The position numbers and the translations under genes are program-made. DNA of 64,000 nucleotides from an uncultured Lachnospiraceae bacterium (GTDB lineage: Bacteria > Bacillota > Clostridia > Lachnospirales > Lachnospiraceae): the NCBI GenBank assembly GCA_900317555.1, contig ONHF01000014.1:1-64000 (forward strand), given 5' to 3'. Positions 32,654 through 41,063 of this stretch are shown here, piece after piece; the first letter of the stretch is position 1, and each line of letters begins with the position of its first letter. The notes under the pieces were generated by a model. That model was not told where the DNA came from. It made no database searches and saw only the letters and a program-made list of their open reading frames with translations.

Positions 32654-34249
32654 CTACTTGTTCTTTTTCTTCTTCCGGTCTTTGTCTTTCTTCCCGGCGC
32701 GCTCTTTTTCTTTCTTCTTTTTGTCCTTCTTATCGTCTTTGATCTTGACTTTGACCAGCGCGATCGGTTTTTTCTTCTTCTTAACTTCTTCCGTTCCGGC
32801 AAAAGACTCCGCTGCCTTTTCTCCGGGCGCTTCTGCAGCTTCTGCTGCCGGCCGGACAGCGGACGCATCCGCGCACTGACCGGCGTGCTCTGCCTCGGGC
32901 CGACCGGTGTCATCTGCTTCTGCCCGCCTGCCGGCGTCATCCGAAGATATGCTGTCCGGCAGTCCGGCCGCAAATCCGGTGTCCGGGGACGCGAAGACAC
33001 CGGTGCAGGCGCCGGGCGCTGCCTCATTGTCCGCAGACGCATTGGCAGCAGACGCTTCCTCTGCCCGCAGACATTCTCTGTGCAGTGCCGTTAGTGCCGC
33101 GCGCGTTTCCGCGCTGATGGAATCCGGTACTGCCTTCCATTTCAAATACGGGTTCTCCGTGTGGTCACTGGTAACTTGAAGGCCAAGGTAAAAAGCGTTC
33201 TGCCGCAGATCCTTCGGGCTCACAATCTCCGCACTGCCGGGATGCGAGAGCACCCAGCAAAGAATGTCCCTCTCGTCACACGTGACTGTGAGCTCGGCAT
33301 AATCTTTATCTTTTTCCGGGCGCAGAATCATCGCCCGCCCGTAAAACAGCGCCTCCGCATCCGCAAGCGCCTCTTCTTTGACCCGTATTCTGGCTCTGAC
33401 AATCGCATCTTCGAGAGCAATGCCCTCCCGCAGCAGAATATGCTCGTTCAGAAAACGCACAGTATCAAAGGTGATCTGTCCGTTTTCCGGATTCCGCACG
33501 CCCCATCCCGTCAAAGAAGGCGGAAGTATTCTTTTCATTTTCCATTCCTGTACCTCATTGATGCGCCGGAGCCGGAAGACTCTTATAGCGACCTCTCTGG
33601 TCTCTGCATTTTTCTGCACACCTCCGATCAGGTAATACTCATTTCCATGCAGTACAAGAGCATACGGACTGACAGTCATCTTCACGCTGTACTCCTGTTC
33701 GAGGCTCCGCGAAAAATCACCGTACATAAAAACGATCTGCCTACCCTTGTCAACCGCGTGCCGGATCAGCGTGAATTTCTCCCGCAGTGCCGCGTCCTGT
33801 TTCATTTTGTGCGACAGCAGCAAAAGCCCGTTGTTCACAAACGTGCTGTTTTTTTTGTCTCCGCGCGCGGTGAATCCGCGGATTTTCGAAAGGAGGCTCT
33901 TTGTGCCGCTCTCCGTCATCCCGTCCGTCCAGACAGCCGCGTCCGCGAGCATGCCTGCTTCAAAAGCGTCAAACTCCTGCTTATCCTCATAATAATAGGT
34001 GTTATAAGCTCCCGCAGAACCCGGCAGGCCATGCGTGACGCTGTGCACTTTGTCCGCGTACTCGTCCATGGACTGGATCTGCCGCAGCCTCGCCGGAATA
34101 TGCCGCCTGTCCACCTTCAGTTTATAATCCTGCGCAATCAGCTTCTCAATGTCGGCCTGCCGAAGCTGATGTCCTTCCGACGCATCGGAGTGATCCCGCA
34201 AAACCTGCAGAATATACAGATTTAAATTGTGCAGTCTTTCATCTTTCAC
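32654..34249 (-). CDS. WYL-domain transcriptional regulator with lysine-rich C-terminal tail
   Basis: A 531-aa protein. It has an N-terminal helix-turn-helix region (about 1-75), a WYL domain (about 155-245; IVFMYGDFS, SPYALVLHGNEYYLIGG) and a WCX-like ligand domain (about 265-385). After residue 390 the sequence changes: about 100 residues of Ala/Glu/Asp-rich low complexity, then a tail of about 45 residues that is mostly Lys with a few Asp, Glu and Arg. Such a tail is not part of the WYL family and may add nonspecific nucleic-acid binding. GTG 34249 is preceded by GGAGG. Confidence 0.85.
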   Translation of the reverse strand: MKDERLHNLNLYILQVLRDHSDASEGHQLRQADIEKLIAQDYKLKVDRRHIPARLRQIQSMDEYADKVHSVTHGLPGSAGAYNTYYYEDKQEFDAFEAGMLADAAVWTDGMTESGTKSLLSKIRGFTARGDKKNSTFVNNGLLLLSHKMKQDAALREKFTLIRHAVDKGRQIVFMYGDFSRSLEQEYSVKMTVSPYALVLHGNEYYLIGGVQKNAETREVAIRVFRLRRINEVQEWKMKRILPPSLTGWGVRNPENGQITFDTVRFLNEHILLREGIALEDAIVRARIRVKEEALADAEALFYGRAMILRPEKDKDYAELTVTCDERDILCWVLSHPGSAEIVSPKDLRQNAFYLGLQVTSDHTENPYLKWKAVPDSISAETRAALTALHRECLRAEEASAANASADNEAAPGACTGVFASPDTGFAAGLPDSISSDDAGRRAEADDTGRPEAEHAGQCADASAVRPAAEAAEAPGEKAAESFAGTEEVKKKKKPIALVKVKIKDDKKDKKKKEKERAGKKDKDRKKKKNK

Positions 34250-34276
34250 AGCCAGTAACCTCCGCTGCTTTGTTAA

Positions 34277-34305
34277 TTGTCATTATACGCCTGAATGACT
34301 ATAAT
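34277..34305 (+). promoter_or_regulatory. Promoter of the 2-hydroxyacid dehydrogenase gene
   Basis: TTGTCA (34277-34282), 17-bp spacer, TATAAT (34300-34305); expected leader about 24 nt with AAGG before ATG 34336. Confidence 0.75.
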
Positions 34306-34335
34306 AAAATCATTGTGAGAAAGAAGGTACCTGAA

Positions 34336-35283
34336 ATGTCCATATCGAAGGGGAAACTTGTGATTGTCGGCGCCGGTAAGGTCGGGGATGCCGTACTGAA
34401 TTCCGTATTGCAGATGAATCTTCTCGATGACATCGTTGTTGTCAACCGGAATAAAGACAAGGCGCTTGGAGAAGTGCTGGACGCAAGCCACACAACAGCT
34501 TTCGCGTACAGTTCGAATGCCAGCATCCGCGTAGGCGATTACAGCGACTGCGCGGACGCACATATGATTGTAATTACAGCAGGTCCTTCGATCCAGCCGG
34601 GGAACCATGACCGCAACACGCTTCTTTTGCAAAACATCGAAGTCTGTGACAGCGTGATGGCCAGCATTACGCGTTACACGAAGGAAGCGATCATTATCAT
34701 CATCTCTAACCCGCTCGATATTCTGACATATCATTTCCAGAAAAAATACGATTATCCGGTGAACCGGATCTTCGGAACCGGTACACTGCTGGATACAGCG
34801 CGGTTCAATAAAATGCTCGGTGATCTCTGCCATGTCGACGCGAAGAACGTGGTCGGCTTCGTCCTTGGCGAGCATGGCGCGACGTCATTCATACCGTGGA
34901 ACACCGTGAACATCGTAGGTGTACCTTTTAATGAACTGGCTTCCAAATTCGGTCTTGCAAAGCCAATCGACAAGGATCAACTGCTCCGCGATACCAAAAT
35001 TGTCGGTCCGCACATCGTCGATCTGAAAGGTTATACGAGTTCCGGTGTATCTCTTGCGGCCTGCCGCATCATCGGCGCCATCGTGCGCAACGAGCACTGC
35101 ATTGTTCCTGTCAGCACGGTCATGCGCGGACAATACGGCTGCGACGATGTAGCAATGAGTCTTCCGTGTGTACTGTCCGAAAACGGCATTGACCGTGTGC
35201 TGGAACTTCCGCTGGATGACGAAGGCATGCGTGATTTCCGGATCAGCCACGATCACCTGCGGGAACTGCTGAATCAAATTTAA
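34336..35283 (+). CDS. Lactate/malate dehydrogenase family L-2-hydroxyacid dehydrogenase
   Basis: A 315-aa NAD-dependent dehydrogenase. The Rossmann loop is VGAGKVGDAV, the catalytic set is visible (GTGTLLDTARF Arg, GEHGATSF His-195 equivalent) and NPLDILTY follows strand five. In the specificity loop AGPSIQPGNHDR the position that is Gln in lactate and Arg in malate dehydrogenases appears to be Ile or a shifted Gln, so a bulkier 2-keto acid is possible. It has its own promoter. The 3' end overlaps the convergent GH13 gene by 41 bp. Confidence 0.88.
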   Translation: MSISKGKLVIVGAGKVGDAVLNSVLQMNLLDDIVVVNRNKDKALGEVLDASHTTAFAYSSNASIRVGDYSDCADAHMIVITAGPSIQPGNHDRNTLLLQNIEVCDSVMASITRYTKEAIIIIISNPLDILTYHFQKKYDYPVNRIFGTGTLLDTARFNKMLGDLCHVDAKNVVGFVLGEHGATSFIPWNTVNIVGVPFNELASKFGLAKPIDKDQLLRDTKIVGPHIVDLKGYTSSGVSLAACRIIGAIVRNEHCIVPVSTVMRGQYGCDDVAMSLPCVLSENGIDRVLELPLDDEGMRDFRISHDHLRELLNQI

Positions 35284-36673
35284 AGATCACAGGTTTTTCG
35301 GTGACGGTCATCTCTCCCATGCTGACTTCCACGCGGGAGCCGTCGATCAGATTTGTATAACTGCCGTCCGGTATGACAGGAGATCCGGCAGCGCCCTCTG
35401 TCAGCCGTGCGAGCCGGATGACGCAGGGGCGGGAGCCCAAAGGAAAAATTCCCGCAAAAGCGGCTGTTCCGGCTGCCGCAGCAGTTCCTGTGGCGGCTGC
35501 GCCAGTTCCGGAAACCTCTGCAGACGGCTCACTATTTTGTACATGAATGGCGCCAAGGACATTTTCCTGCATAGCACTCACATGGTAGCTGCTGTTTGCA
35601 AAGACCGGATCCTGCACAATTTCATGGAGCCTTGCAATCTCCTGTGAGAGGTCGAGCGGCCTCGTGTTGACGCCAAGCGTGCCGTCCCAGTCAACGGGAT
35701 CTTTGTCAAAGAGCGATGGTGTTCTGGCGGCACCTGCCTCCTGACCGGCATAAATAAGCGTCGTTCCCTTCTGAAAGAAGACAAAGGCAAGCCAGTTCCG
35801 GAGCGCCTGCTCCTGCGGAATCAGGAATCGCGCGCGGAGTCTGTCATGATTCTCCAGAAAACGCAGCTTGTCATAATTGTCCGGGTACATCGCTTCCTGC
35901 CGGTTCAGCGCCTGCGCATATGAAGCAAGCGGCTCCTCACCGGTCAGATACCGGTTGAAATCCCAGTAAACGTCGTATTCATAGCTGATATCGAACGCGC
36001 GGAAAATCTCCGAATCCGACGCGCAGGTGATTCCGCGCCTTCTGTTGTCCAGAATAAACTCCGGCTCCACTGACTCCGCAAGCCAGATGCAGCCCGGCCG
36101 CACCTCTTCAATCTCCTGCCTTGCCTGCATCCAGAATTCTATGGGAATCATCGGCGCGACATCGCATCTGAAGCCGTCCACGTATCTTGCCCAGATCTTC
36201 AGCGTTTCGATCTGATAGTCCCAGAGTGCCCGGTTGTTATAATCAAGATCAATCACATCCCACCAGTCACCTGTTTTGTTTCCGAATGAGCCGTCTTTCT
36301 TATGGAAAAACCACTCCGGATGCTCCTTTGCAAGAACCGAGTCCGGCGATGTGTGATTGTAAACCACGTCGATGATGACTTTCATGCCTTTCTCATGAAT
36401 GTCATTTGTAAGATTCACAAAATCTTCCATCGAGCCGAACTCCGGATTGACCGCGCGGTAATCCCTGATTGCATACGGAGAACCGAGCGTGCCCTTGCGA
36501 TGCTTCTCCCCGACCGGGTGAACCGGCATCAGCCAGATAATATCCGTGCCGAGCGCCCGGATTCTGTCAAGATCCTGCCGGAGTGCCTCAAACGTGCCTT
36601 CTTTACTGTAATTGCGGATAAAAACCGAATAGATCATTTTTGTCCGAAGTGCTTTGCCGGTATTGTCTGCCAT
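35243..36673 (-). CDS. GH13 alpha-amylase family glycosidase
   Basis: A 476-aa cytosolic enzyme (no signal peptide) acting on alpha-glucosidic bonds, maltodextrin-type. The TIM barrel has VIIDVVYNHT (region I), GFRCDVAPM (nucleophile Asp), WLAESVEP (acid/base Glu) and FLENHDR (third Asp). The C-terminal beta domain (about 375-470) is interrupted by an Ala/Gly/Thr-rich insertion near residues 395-420. The exact specificity cannot be set; related proteins are annotated alpha-amylase or cyclomaltodextrinase-like. Confidence 0.9.
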   Translation of the reverse strand: MADNTGKALRTKMIYSVFIRNYSKEGTFEALRQDLDRIRALGTDIIWLMPVHPVGEKHRKGTLGSPYAIRDYRAVNPEFGSMEDFVNLTNDIHEKGMKVIIDVVYNHTSPDSVLAKEHPEWFFHKKDGSFGNKTGDWWDVIDLDYNNRALWDYQIETLKIWARYVDGFRCDVAPMIPIEFWMQARQEIEEVRPGCIWLAESVEPEFILDNRRRGITCASDSEIFRAFDISYEYDVYWDFNRYLTGEEPLASYAQALNRQEAMYPDNYDKLRFLENHDRLRARFLIPQEQALRNWLAFVFFQKGTTLIYAGQEAGAARTPSLFDKDPVDWDGTLGVNTRPLDLSQEIARLHEIVQDPVFANSSYHVSAMQENVLGAIHVQNSEPSAEVSGTGAAATGTAAAAGTAAFAGIFPLGSRPCVIRLARLTEGAAGSPVIPDGSYTNLIDGSRVEVSMGEMTVTEKPVIFKFDSAVPAGDRG

Positions 36674-36685
36674 GTTATCCTCCTG

Positions 36686-37000
36686 TTAAGAATCCAGATC
36701 CCGCTTCTTCCACGCATCATGCGTCTGATTCAGATAATCCGCGATTTCGTTCAGTCCCTGCTGGGAGTACTCGAAATCTTTCACTATCTTCTGCTCCTCC
36801 GGCGTCTTCGCATACGCGTAAGGCCCCGGCCAGACCGTACAGCGAAGGACGGCCGGCCCCCGCTTTTCCGGAGGCGTGAAGTGCACGTTTTCGAGCGGCT
36901 CCCGCGCTACACGGTAGCACATCATCTCATAACTTCCGTAATATGCCTCGCCGTACTCATAGTGCACAATACTGAACAGGTCTTTTGCGATTACTGCCAT
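36686..37000 (-). CDS. Hypothetical protein (104 aa)
   Basis: A soluble protein with Tyr-rich N-terminus (FSIVHYEYGEAYYGSYEMM), a central ENVHFTPPEKRGPAVLR and a charged helical C-terminus. I do not recognise the family. ATG 37000 follows GGAGGG. It lies 12 bp upstream of the GH13 gene and 23 bp after the peptidase gene, so it is likely in one transcript with them. Confidence 0.65.
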   Translation of the reverse strand: MAVIAKDLFSIVHYEYGEAYYGSYEMMCYRVAREPLENVHFTPPEKRGPAVLRCTVWPGPYAYAKTPEEQKIVKDFEYSQQGLNEIADYLNQTHDAWKKRDLDS

Positions 37001-37023
37001 CTTCCGGTCCCTCCGCGCAGTAC

Positions 37024-37917
37024 TCAGTCATTCTCCCGAAGCCACTTTTCCACGACGGTGCAGTATTTTGCATGGTCATCGACAAAACACATATGTCTGC
37101 ACCCTTCAAACAGCTCCCAGTGTGCGTCCGGAATGCGGTCGTACATTGTTTTCGCAACCAGCGGCGTACACAGATCATCCGTTCCGCTGATAATCAGGCA
37201 GGGCACGTGGATCTCGCCCAGTCTGTCCGTGTAGTCAAAATTCCGGAGTGTCCCCAGCGGCGTGTATTCATTCGGTCCCCATGCCGTGCGGTAAGCCTCG
37301 TCTCCGGTGACCTTCTTTCTGCGGAGGCACTCGGGCGCGTCCGCAGAAACCTTGCCCATGCAATGCAGTTCCATGTAGTGATCATTTGCCTGCAGATACC
37401 GTTCGTCCTGATAGTTTCCGGACGCCTCCGCTTCTGCAATCGCCTGCTGCTCCTCTTCCGGAAGATACCGGATCATACGGTGCTGCTCCCTGCCCCAGAG
37501 CTGCGAGGAAGAAAGCGTGCTCGAAAGCACTGCCGAACACACACCCTGCGCACCCTCGTCAATCAGATAGGCAAGTTCCAGCATTCCGCCCCATGACTGC
37601 CCCAGAAGATGGAACTTCGTGAGCCCGAGATGCTGAATCAGTGCCTTCAGCTCCCGCATCCATGTATCCAGTGTCCAGAGCTGCGGCTGTCCGTCAAGGT
37701 ACGATTTTCCGCACCCGATCTGATCATACGAAATGACTGCGCGTCCATCGTCCGCGAAACAGTCCAGCACTTCAAAATAATTGTGTGTGCTGCCAGGGCC
37801 GCCGTGCAGTAAAATGATCGGTGCCTTTGTGGGGTCCGCTCCCTGCTGCGGTTCCACGATCCGATAATATGTTCTGCCGGAAAGAAACGGCAGATAGCCT
37901 TCCGTTATTTTATACAT
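37024..37917 (-). CDS. Proline iminopeptidase-family alpha/beta hydrolase
   Basis: A 297-aa cytosolic serine hydrolase. It has the oxyanion HGGPGSTHNYFE, nucleophile elbow GQSWGGML, aspartate in GTDDLCTP and histidine in GCRHMCF. HGGPG plus GQSWGG is diagnostic of the S33 prolyl aminopeptidase group, which releases N-terminal proline from peptides. The first 34 codons of the frame upstream of ATG 37917 are rejected, since GGAG lies before this ATG. Confidence 0.9.
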   Translation of the reverse strand: MYKITEGYLPFLSGRTYYRIVEPQQGADPTKAPIILLHGGPGSTHNYFEVLDCFADDGRAVISYDQIGCGKSYLDGQPQLWTLDTWMRELKALIQHLGLTKFHLLGQSWGGMLELAYLIDEGAQGVCSAVLSSTLSSSQLWGREQHRMIRYLPEEEQQAIAEAEASGNYQDERYLQANDHYMELHCMGKVSADAPECLRRKKVTGDEAYRTAWGPNEYTPLGTLRNFDYTDRLGEIHVPCLIISGTDDLCTPLVAKTMYDRIPDAHWELFEGCRHMCFVDDHAKYCTVVEKWLREND

Positions 37918-37928
37918 CTTCAATGCTC

Positions 37929-38369
37929 CTATATTTCTCCGGCCCCGCAGAGCTTGTCCGCGATCGTCACAATCCAGGCTTCTCTGGAAGCCGGCACATG
38001 GAACAAAGTAAGCGGCCACATATGCGTCCGGATTATGCTCTGCTCCTTCTGATCGAGTCCGAAATCGCGCGCGGCATTCTCGGCGGCGATCTCCGGATGA
38101 TGGTAGCCATGCAGCTTGTCGCCGTGCGTATGCCAGTCATATAGAAAATAATCGTGCAGAAACGCGGCCCGCACGAGTCTTCGTTCATCGCATCCTGCAT
38201 GAAGCGAGCGGTTCAGCGCGAAAGCGGTTTTCGCAACGCGCAGACTGTGGCTATAGGTGGTCACTTTTCCGTGCTGGATATATTTTTTCATCCGCAGCGC
38301 CTTCTGATCCAGTGCGATCGGCCGGATCAGTTTATCGAACTGCGTCTCTTCTGTATCTGTGAGAGTCAT
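37929..38369 (-). CDS. HD domain protein
   Basis: A 146-aa protein that is essentially one HD domain: TYSHSLRVAK, AAFLHDYFLYDWH, GYHHPEIAAENA and a later Asp in TIADKL. Probably a metal-dependent phosphohydrolase of unknown substrate. ATG 38369 follows GGGAGG. It lies 11 bp upstream of the peptidase gene. Confidence 0.85.
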   Translation of the reverse strand: MTLTDTEETQFDKLIRPIALDQKALRMKKYIQHGKVTTYSHSLRVAKTAFALNRSLHAGCDERRLVRAAFLHDYFLYDWHTHGDKLHGYHHPEIAAENAARDFGLDQKEQSIIRTHMWPLTLFHVPASREAWIVTIADKLCGAGEI

Positions 38370-38404
38370 CTTATCGCCTCCCGGGGTGTTCCGCCCGCCG
38401 CAAA

Positions 38405-39337
38405 TCACTTCCTGCGCTCCGCTCTGTCCGCGGCAATTCCAAGTTTCTCCTGCAGGGCAGCGAGCGCTTCCTTGAGCTTTTCCGCGCCGGCCTTGCCGTC
38501 GGCGTTACGGAATTCCTGAATACTGTTCAGATGGTACTTCTGGCGGGGAGACATGCCTGCCGCATATCTGCGCATCCGCTCGCTCATTTCGCCGGCTTTG
38601 CCGCTCGCGTATTCCTTCATCTCGCCTGCCTTCCCGGCAGCATAGTCTTTCAGATCCGAAGCCGTTACATATGCGCCGATCACAGCGGTTTCGGCTGCTG
38701 ATGAAACCGCCGCCTTCGCGGCCTGCAGGGTCGCGGCAGGTCCCTGCTGTGCGATCTCGACCCCGGCTTCCATCCGCGCGTTGAATTCACGCGAATAGTT
38801 TTCCATTTTCGTAATCAGTTCGGTCAGACTTGCGATTGTCAGCGCGAGGTCCATCGCGAAAAGGAACATAAAAAAGAGTGAAAGACCTTCGTTCAGGAGC
38901 GGTCTGTTTTCCTGATGGAGCGAGCGGATGAAGGGAAACAGATAGCGGACAATCACGATGCCCGCAAGTCCGAATCCACAGGTCGCCGGCAGGCAGATCC
39001 TGCCGTTTATATTCAGCGGAACCGTGCTGTAATCCCACCAGACCGCATGAAAGATCTTCTCGAGCACATAGGAAGTCGTATACTCGATGACCGCGCTGCC
39101 GGCCGCGCAGATCAGAAAGATCTTCCAGCTTGCAAGGCTGCCGGTATTCAGCACCGGCACGAAATTGAACACAATCAGCGCTGTTACAGCCGCCGTCCCG
39201 TAGATCGGGCAGACGGGACCGTAGAGGAAGCCTCTGTTTTGCCAGTGTTTCGTTTTAAATGTACAGTAAACCGTCTCCCAGACCCATCCCATAAAGCTGA
39301 AAACAATAAAGTTGACAAAGTAAGCGGCAATGATCAT
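38405..39337 (-). CDS. CmpB-like putative ABC transporter permease (membrane protein)
   Basis: A 310-aa protein of the family annotated as putative ABC-transporter type IV (CmpB). The first 175 residues hold about five helices with FMGWVWETVYC, RGFLYGPVCPIYG and EYTTSYVLEKIF. The cytosolic C-terminal half is helical and includes an 11-residue repeat (DYAAGKAGEMK, EYASGKAGEMS) resembling amphipathic LEA-like repeats. No ATPase partner is nearby, so a transport role is unproven. ATG 39337 has AGGAG. Confidence 0.8.
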   Translation of the reverse strand: MIIAAYFVNFIVFSFMGWVWETVYCTFKTKHWQNRGFLYGPVCPIYGTAAVTALIVFNFVPVLNTGSLASWKIFLICAAGSAVIEYTTSYVLEKIFHAVWWDYSTVPLNINGRICLPATCGFGLAGIVIVRYLFPFIRSLHQENRPLLNEGLSLFFMFLFAMDLALTIASLTELITKMENYSREFNARMEAGVEIAQQGPAATLQAAKAAVSSAAETAVIGAYVTASDLKDYAAGKAGEMKEYASGKAGEMSERMRRYAAGMSPRQKYHLNSIQEFRNADGKAGAEKLKEALAALQEKLGIAADRAERRK

Positions 39338-39362
39338 GTCGTTTCTCCTTTGCATGCCCTTG

Positions 39363-39899
39363 TCAGGGCCTGGTCAGCGCTGTCTGAATCTCTTCGATTG
39401 TGCGTGGCATCCGGATGCAGGCGCGGTCCTCTTCCGGCAGAAAGCCATGCAGAACCATTGTATCAAATACGGCTCCGAGCGCGTCATAATATCCGTTGAT
39501 ATTGAAAAGGAAACACGGCTTCTTCGTCTGCCCCAGCCGGTAAAGCGACACCACTTCCGAAAGCTCTTCCAGCGTTCCGACGCCGCCCGGCAGCGCAATA
39601 AAAGCATCCGAAAGTCGGATCATCGTCTCTTTCCGCTGCGCCATTGTCTCCGTCTCATAACATTTGCTAAGATCATACCGGATCTGCGCCGGTGTTGCAA
39701 GGAAATGCGGAACGACTCCGATTGCCTGGCCGCCGCCGTCCAGCACTGCCTGCGAAACCGCGCCCATCAGGCCGTTGCAGCCGGCCCCGTAGACCAGCGT
39801 ATGACCGTTTTCGGCAATCCATCTGCCAAGCGCCCGTGCCTGCGCCGCGAAGGCCGGATCATCTCCCGCGGCAGCACCGCAATAGACTGCGATCTTCAT
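39363..39899 (-). CDS. LOG family nucleoside monophosphate phosphoribohydrolase
   Basis: A 178-aa cytosolic enzyme with the LOG signature PGGVGTLEE (104-112) and the upstream MAQRKETM containing the active-site Arg. The family cleaves the base from nucleoside 5'-monophosphates (AMP or cytokinin ribotides). It overlaps the upstream HD gene by 4 bp, so the two are translationally coupled and may act in one nucleotide-turnover step. Confidence 0.9.
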   Translation of the reverse strand: MKIAVYCGAAAGDDPAFAAQARALGRWIAENGHTLVYGAGCNGLMGAVSQAVLDGGGQAIGVVPHFLATPAQIRYDLSKCYETETMAQRKETMIRLSDAFIALPGGVGTLEELSEVVSLYRLGQTKKPCFLFNINGYYDALGAVFDTMVLHGFLPEEDRACIRMPRTIEEIQTALTRP

Positions 39900-40507
39900 T
39901 CCTGCTCCTTTCCTTCTCCGGCCGCCCGGATCTTTTCCCTTGTCATGTCGTCAAGGACTGTTTTGAATTTCCGTAAATATGGGGAAAACTGCACCTGCTC
40001 CCGGCCGTAGTGAAACTGCAGGTCATACTCGAGCGGAAGCCACGTGCTGATATCCGACTCGTCATGTGACAGGACGGCCTCCAGCTTATCCAGCGCCTTA
40101 TAAAGCTTCGCTTCGCCGGTTTCCATTGCCCGCATTTCCATCAGAAGACCCTTCCATTCGCTGCGCTGCGGCTCCGGAAAACTGCGCACCCATTCGTCAA
40201 ACAGCGCGTCTTCACTCGTTTCGTCAGCAGTTGTCTTGACAAAGGTCGGGATATCCCCGGTAAACGCCTCCCCCAGATCGTGGATCAGACACATCCGGAT
40301 CACACGGTTCATATCCAGCGATTGAAACTCCGGAATCTCCGAAAGCAGCATCGCCATAAGCGCCATGCGCCAGCTGTGGTCGGCTACGCTTTCCATGCGG
40401 CCGGGAGCTGTTTCACAGTGGCGTGTGTTTATTTTAAGCCGCGCGGCCCGGTCCAGAATTTTCAGAATTTCCCGGGGCGAAGCTTCGGTTTTCGTCTCCT
40501 GTGTCAT
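39896..40507 (-). CDS. HD domain hydrolase, YfbR/HDDC2-like
   Basis: A 203-aa protein with SVADHSWRMALMAMLL, CLIHDLGEAFTGDIP and DKLEAVL, the pattern of 5'-deoxynucleotidase YfbR and HDDC2 proteins, which dephosphorylate deoxynucleoside monophosphates. Start is ambiguous: ATG 40507 has GGAGAG at good spacing, while ATG 40522 is directly next to AGGAG. The 3' end overlaps the LOG start (ATGA). Confidence 0.85.
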   Translation of the reverse strand: MTQETKTEASPREILKILDRAARLKINTRHCETAPGRMESVADHSWRMALMAMLLSEIPEFQSLDMNRVIRMCLIHDLGEAFTGDIPTFVKTTADETSEDALFDEWVRSFPEPQRSEWKGLLMEMRAMETGEAKLYKALDKLEAVLSHDESDISTWLPLEYDLQFHYGREQVQFSPYLRKFKTVLDDMTREKIRAAGEGKEQE

Positions 40508-40562
40508 CCTTGTTCTCTCCATCTCCTATGCGGCTATCGCTTCTCCTGCGGACAGCCGTGTC

Positions 40563-41063
40563 TCAATTCCGGTTAAACAGATACAGCCCGTCAACCGGCA
40601 CGCGCTCCCTGATAAACTGACTGATATCAAGGCCCGCAAAGAACGCGCCTTCCAGATTACCGCGCTGCATATCCTCTCCTCCGCCCGCGTGGAGTGCCAG
40701 AATTTTCCATGTTCCGCAGGCATCCGGCTTTCCCCATGCCTGTCCACTGCGGGAAAACAGCCACGCGTCCAGGATATCCATGATCTCGCGGACGCTTGTC
40801 TCCGGGATATCTGTTTCCAGCGCGCGGCCGATCCCGTGATGCCCGGGACCTCCATGATACGTAAAACTGCGGAACTGCACGTGTCCTTTAGCTGTAATGA
40901 CCAGCCGCTGCTCGATTTCCGCTTCCGCGGGAAAAACAAGCCCTTCAGCCTCGCGGGAGGTGGTGATCGCGACTGCTTTGCAGGCTTTCAGAGATAAGTC
41001 TTCCGCGATTTCCGGTTCAAGATCGGACTCGAGCCGTTCCATAAAGTCTGCATATTGTGACAT
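40563..41063 (-). CDS. Hypothetical protein (166 aa)
   Basis: A soluble protein of unknown family. The N-terminus is helical (SQYADFMERLESDLEPEIAE); the centre has FRSFTYHGGPGHHGIGRA and MDILDAWLFSRSGQAWGKP; the end is VPVDGLYLFNRN. ATG 41063 is supported by AAAGGAA and lies inside the 3' end of the phospholipase gene (47-bp overlap), which suggests coupling. Confidence 0.65.
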   Translation of the reverse strand: MSQYADFMERLESDLEPEIAEDLSLKACKAVAITTSREAEGLVFPAEAEIEQRLVITAKGHVQFRSFTYHGGPGHHGIGRALETDIPETSVREIMDILDAWLFSRSGQAWGKPDACGTWKILALHAGGGEDMQRGNLEGAFFAGLDISQFIRERVPVDGLYLFNRN

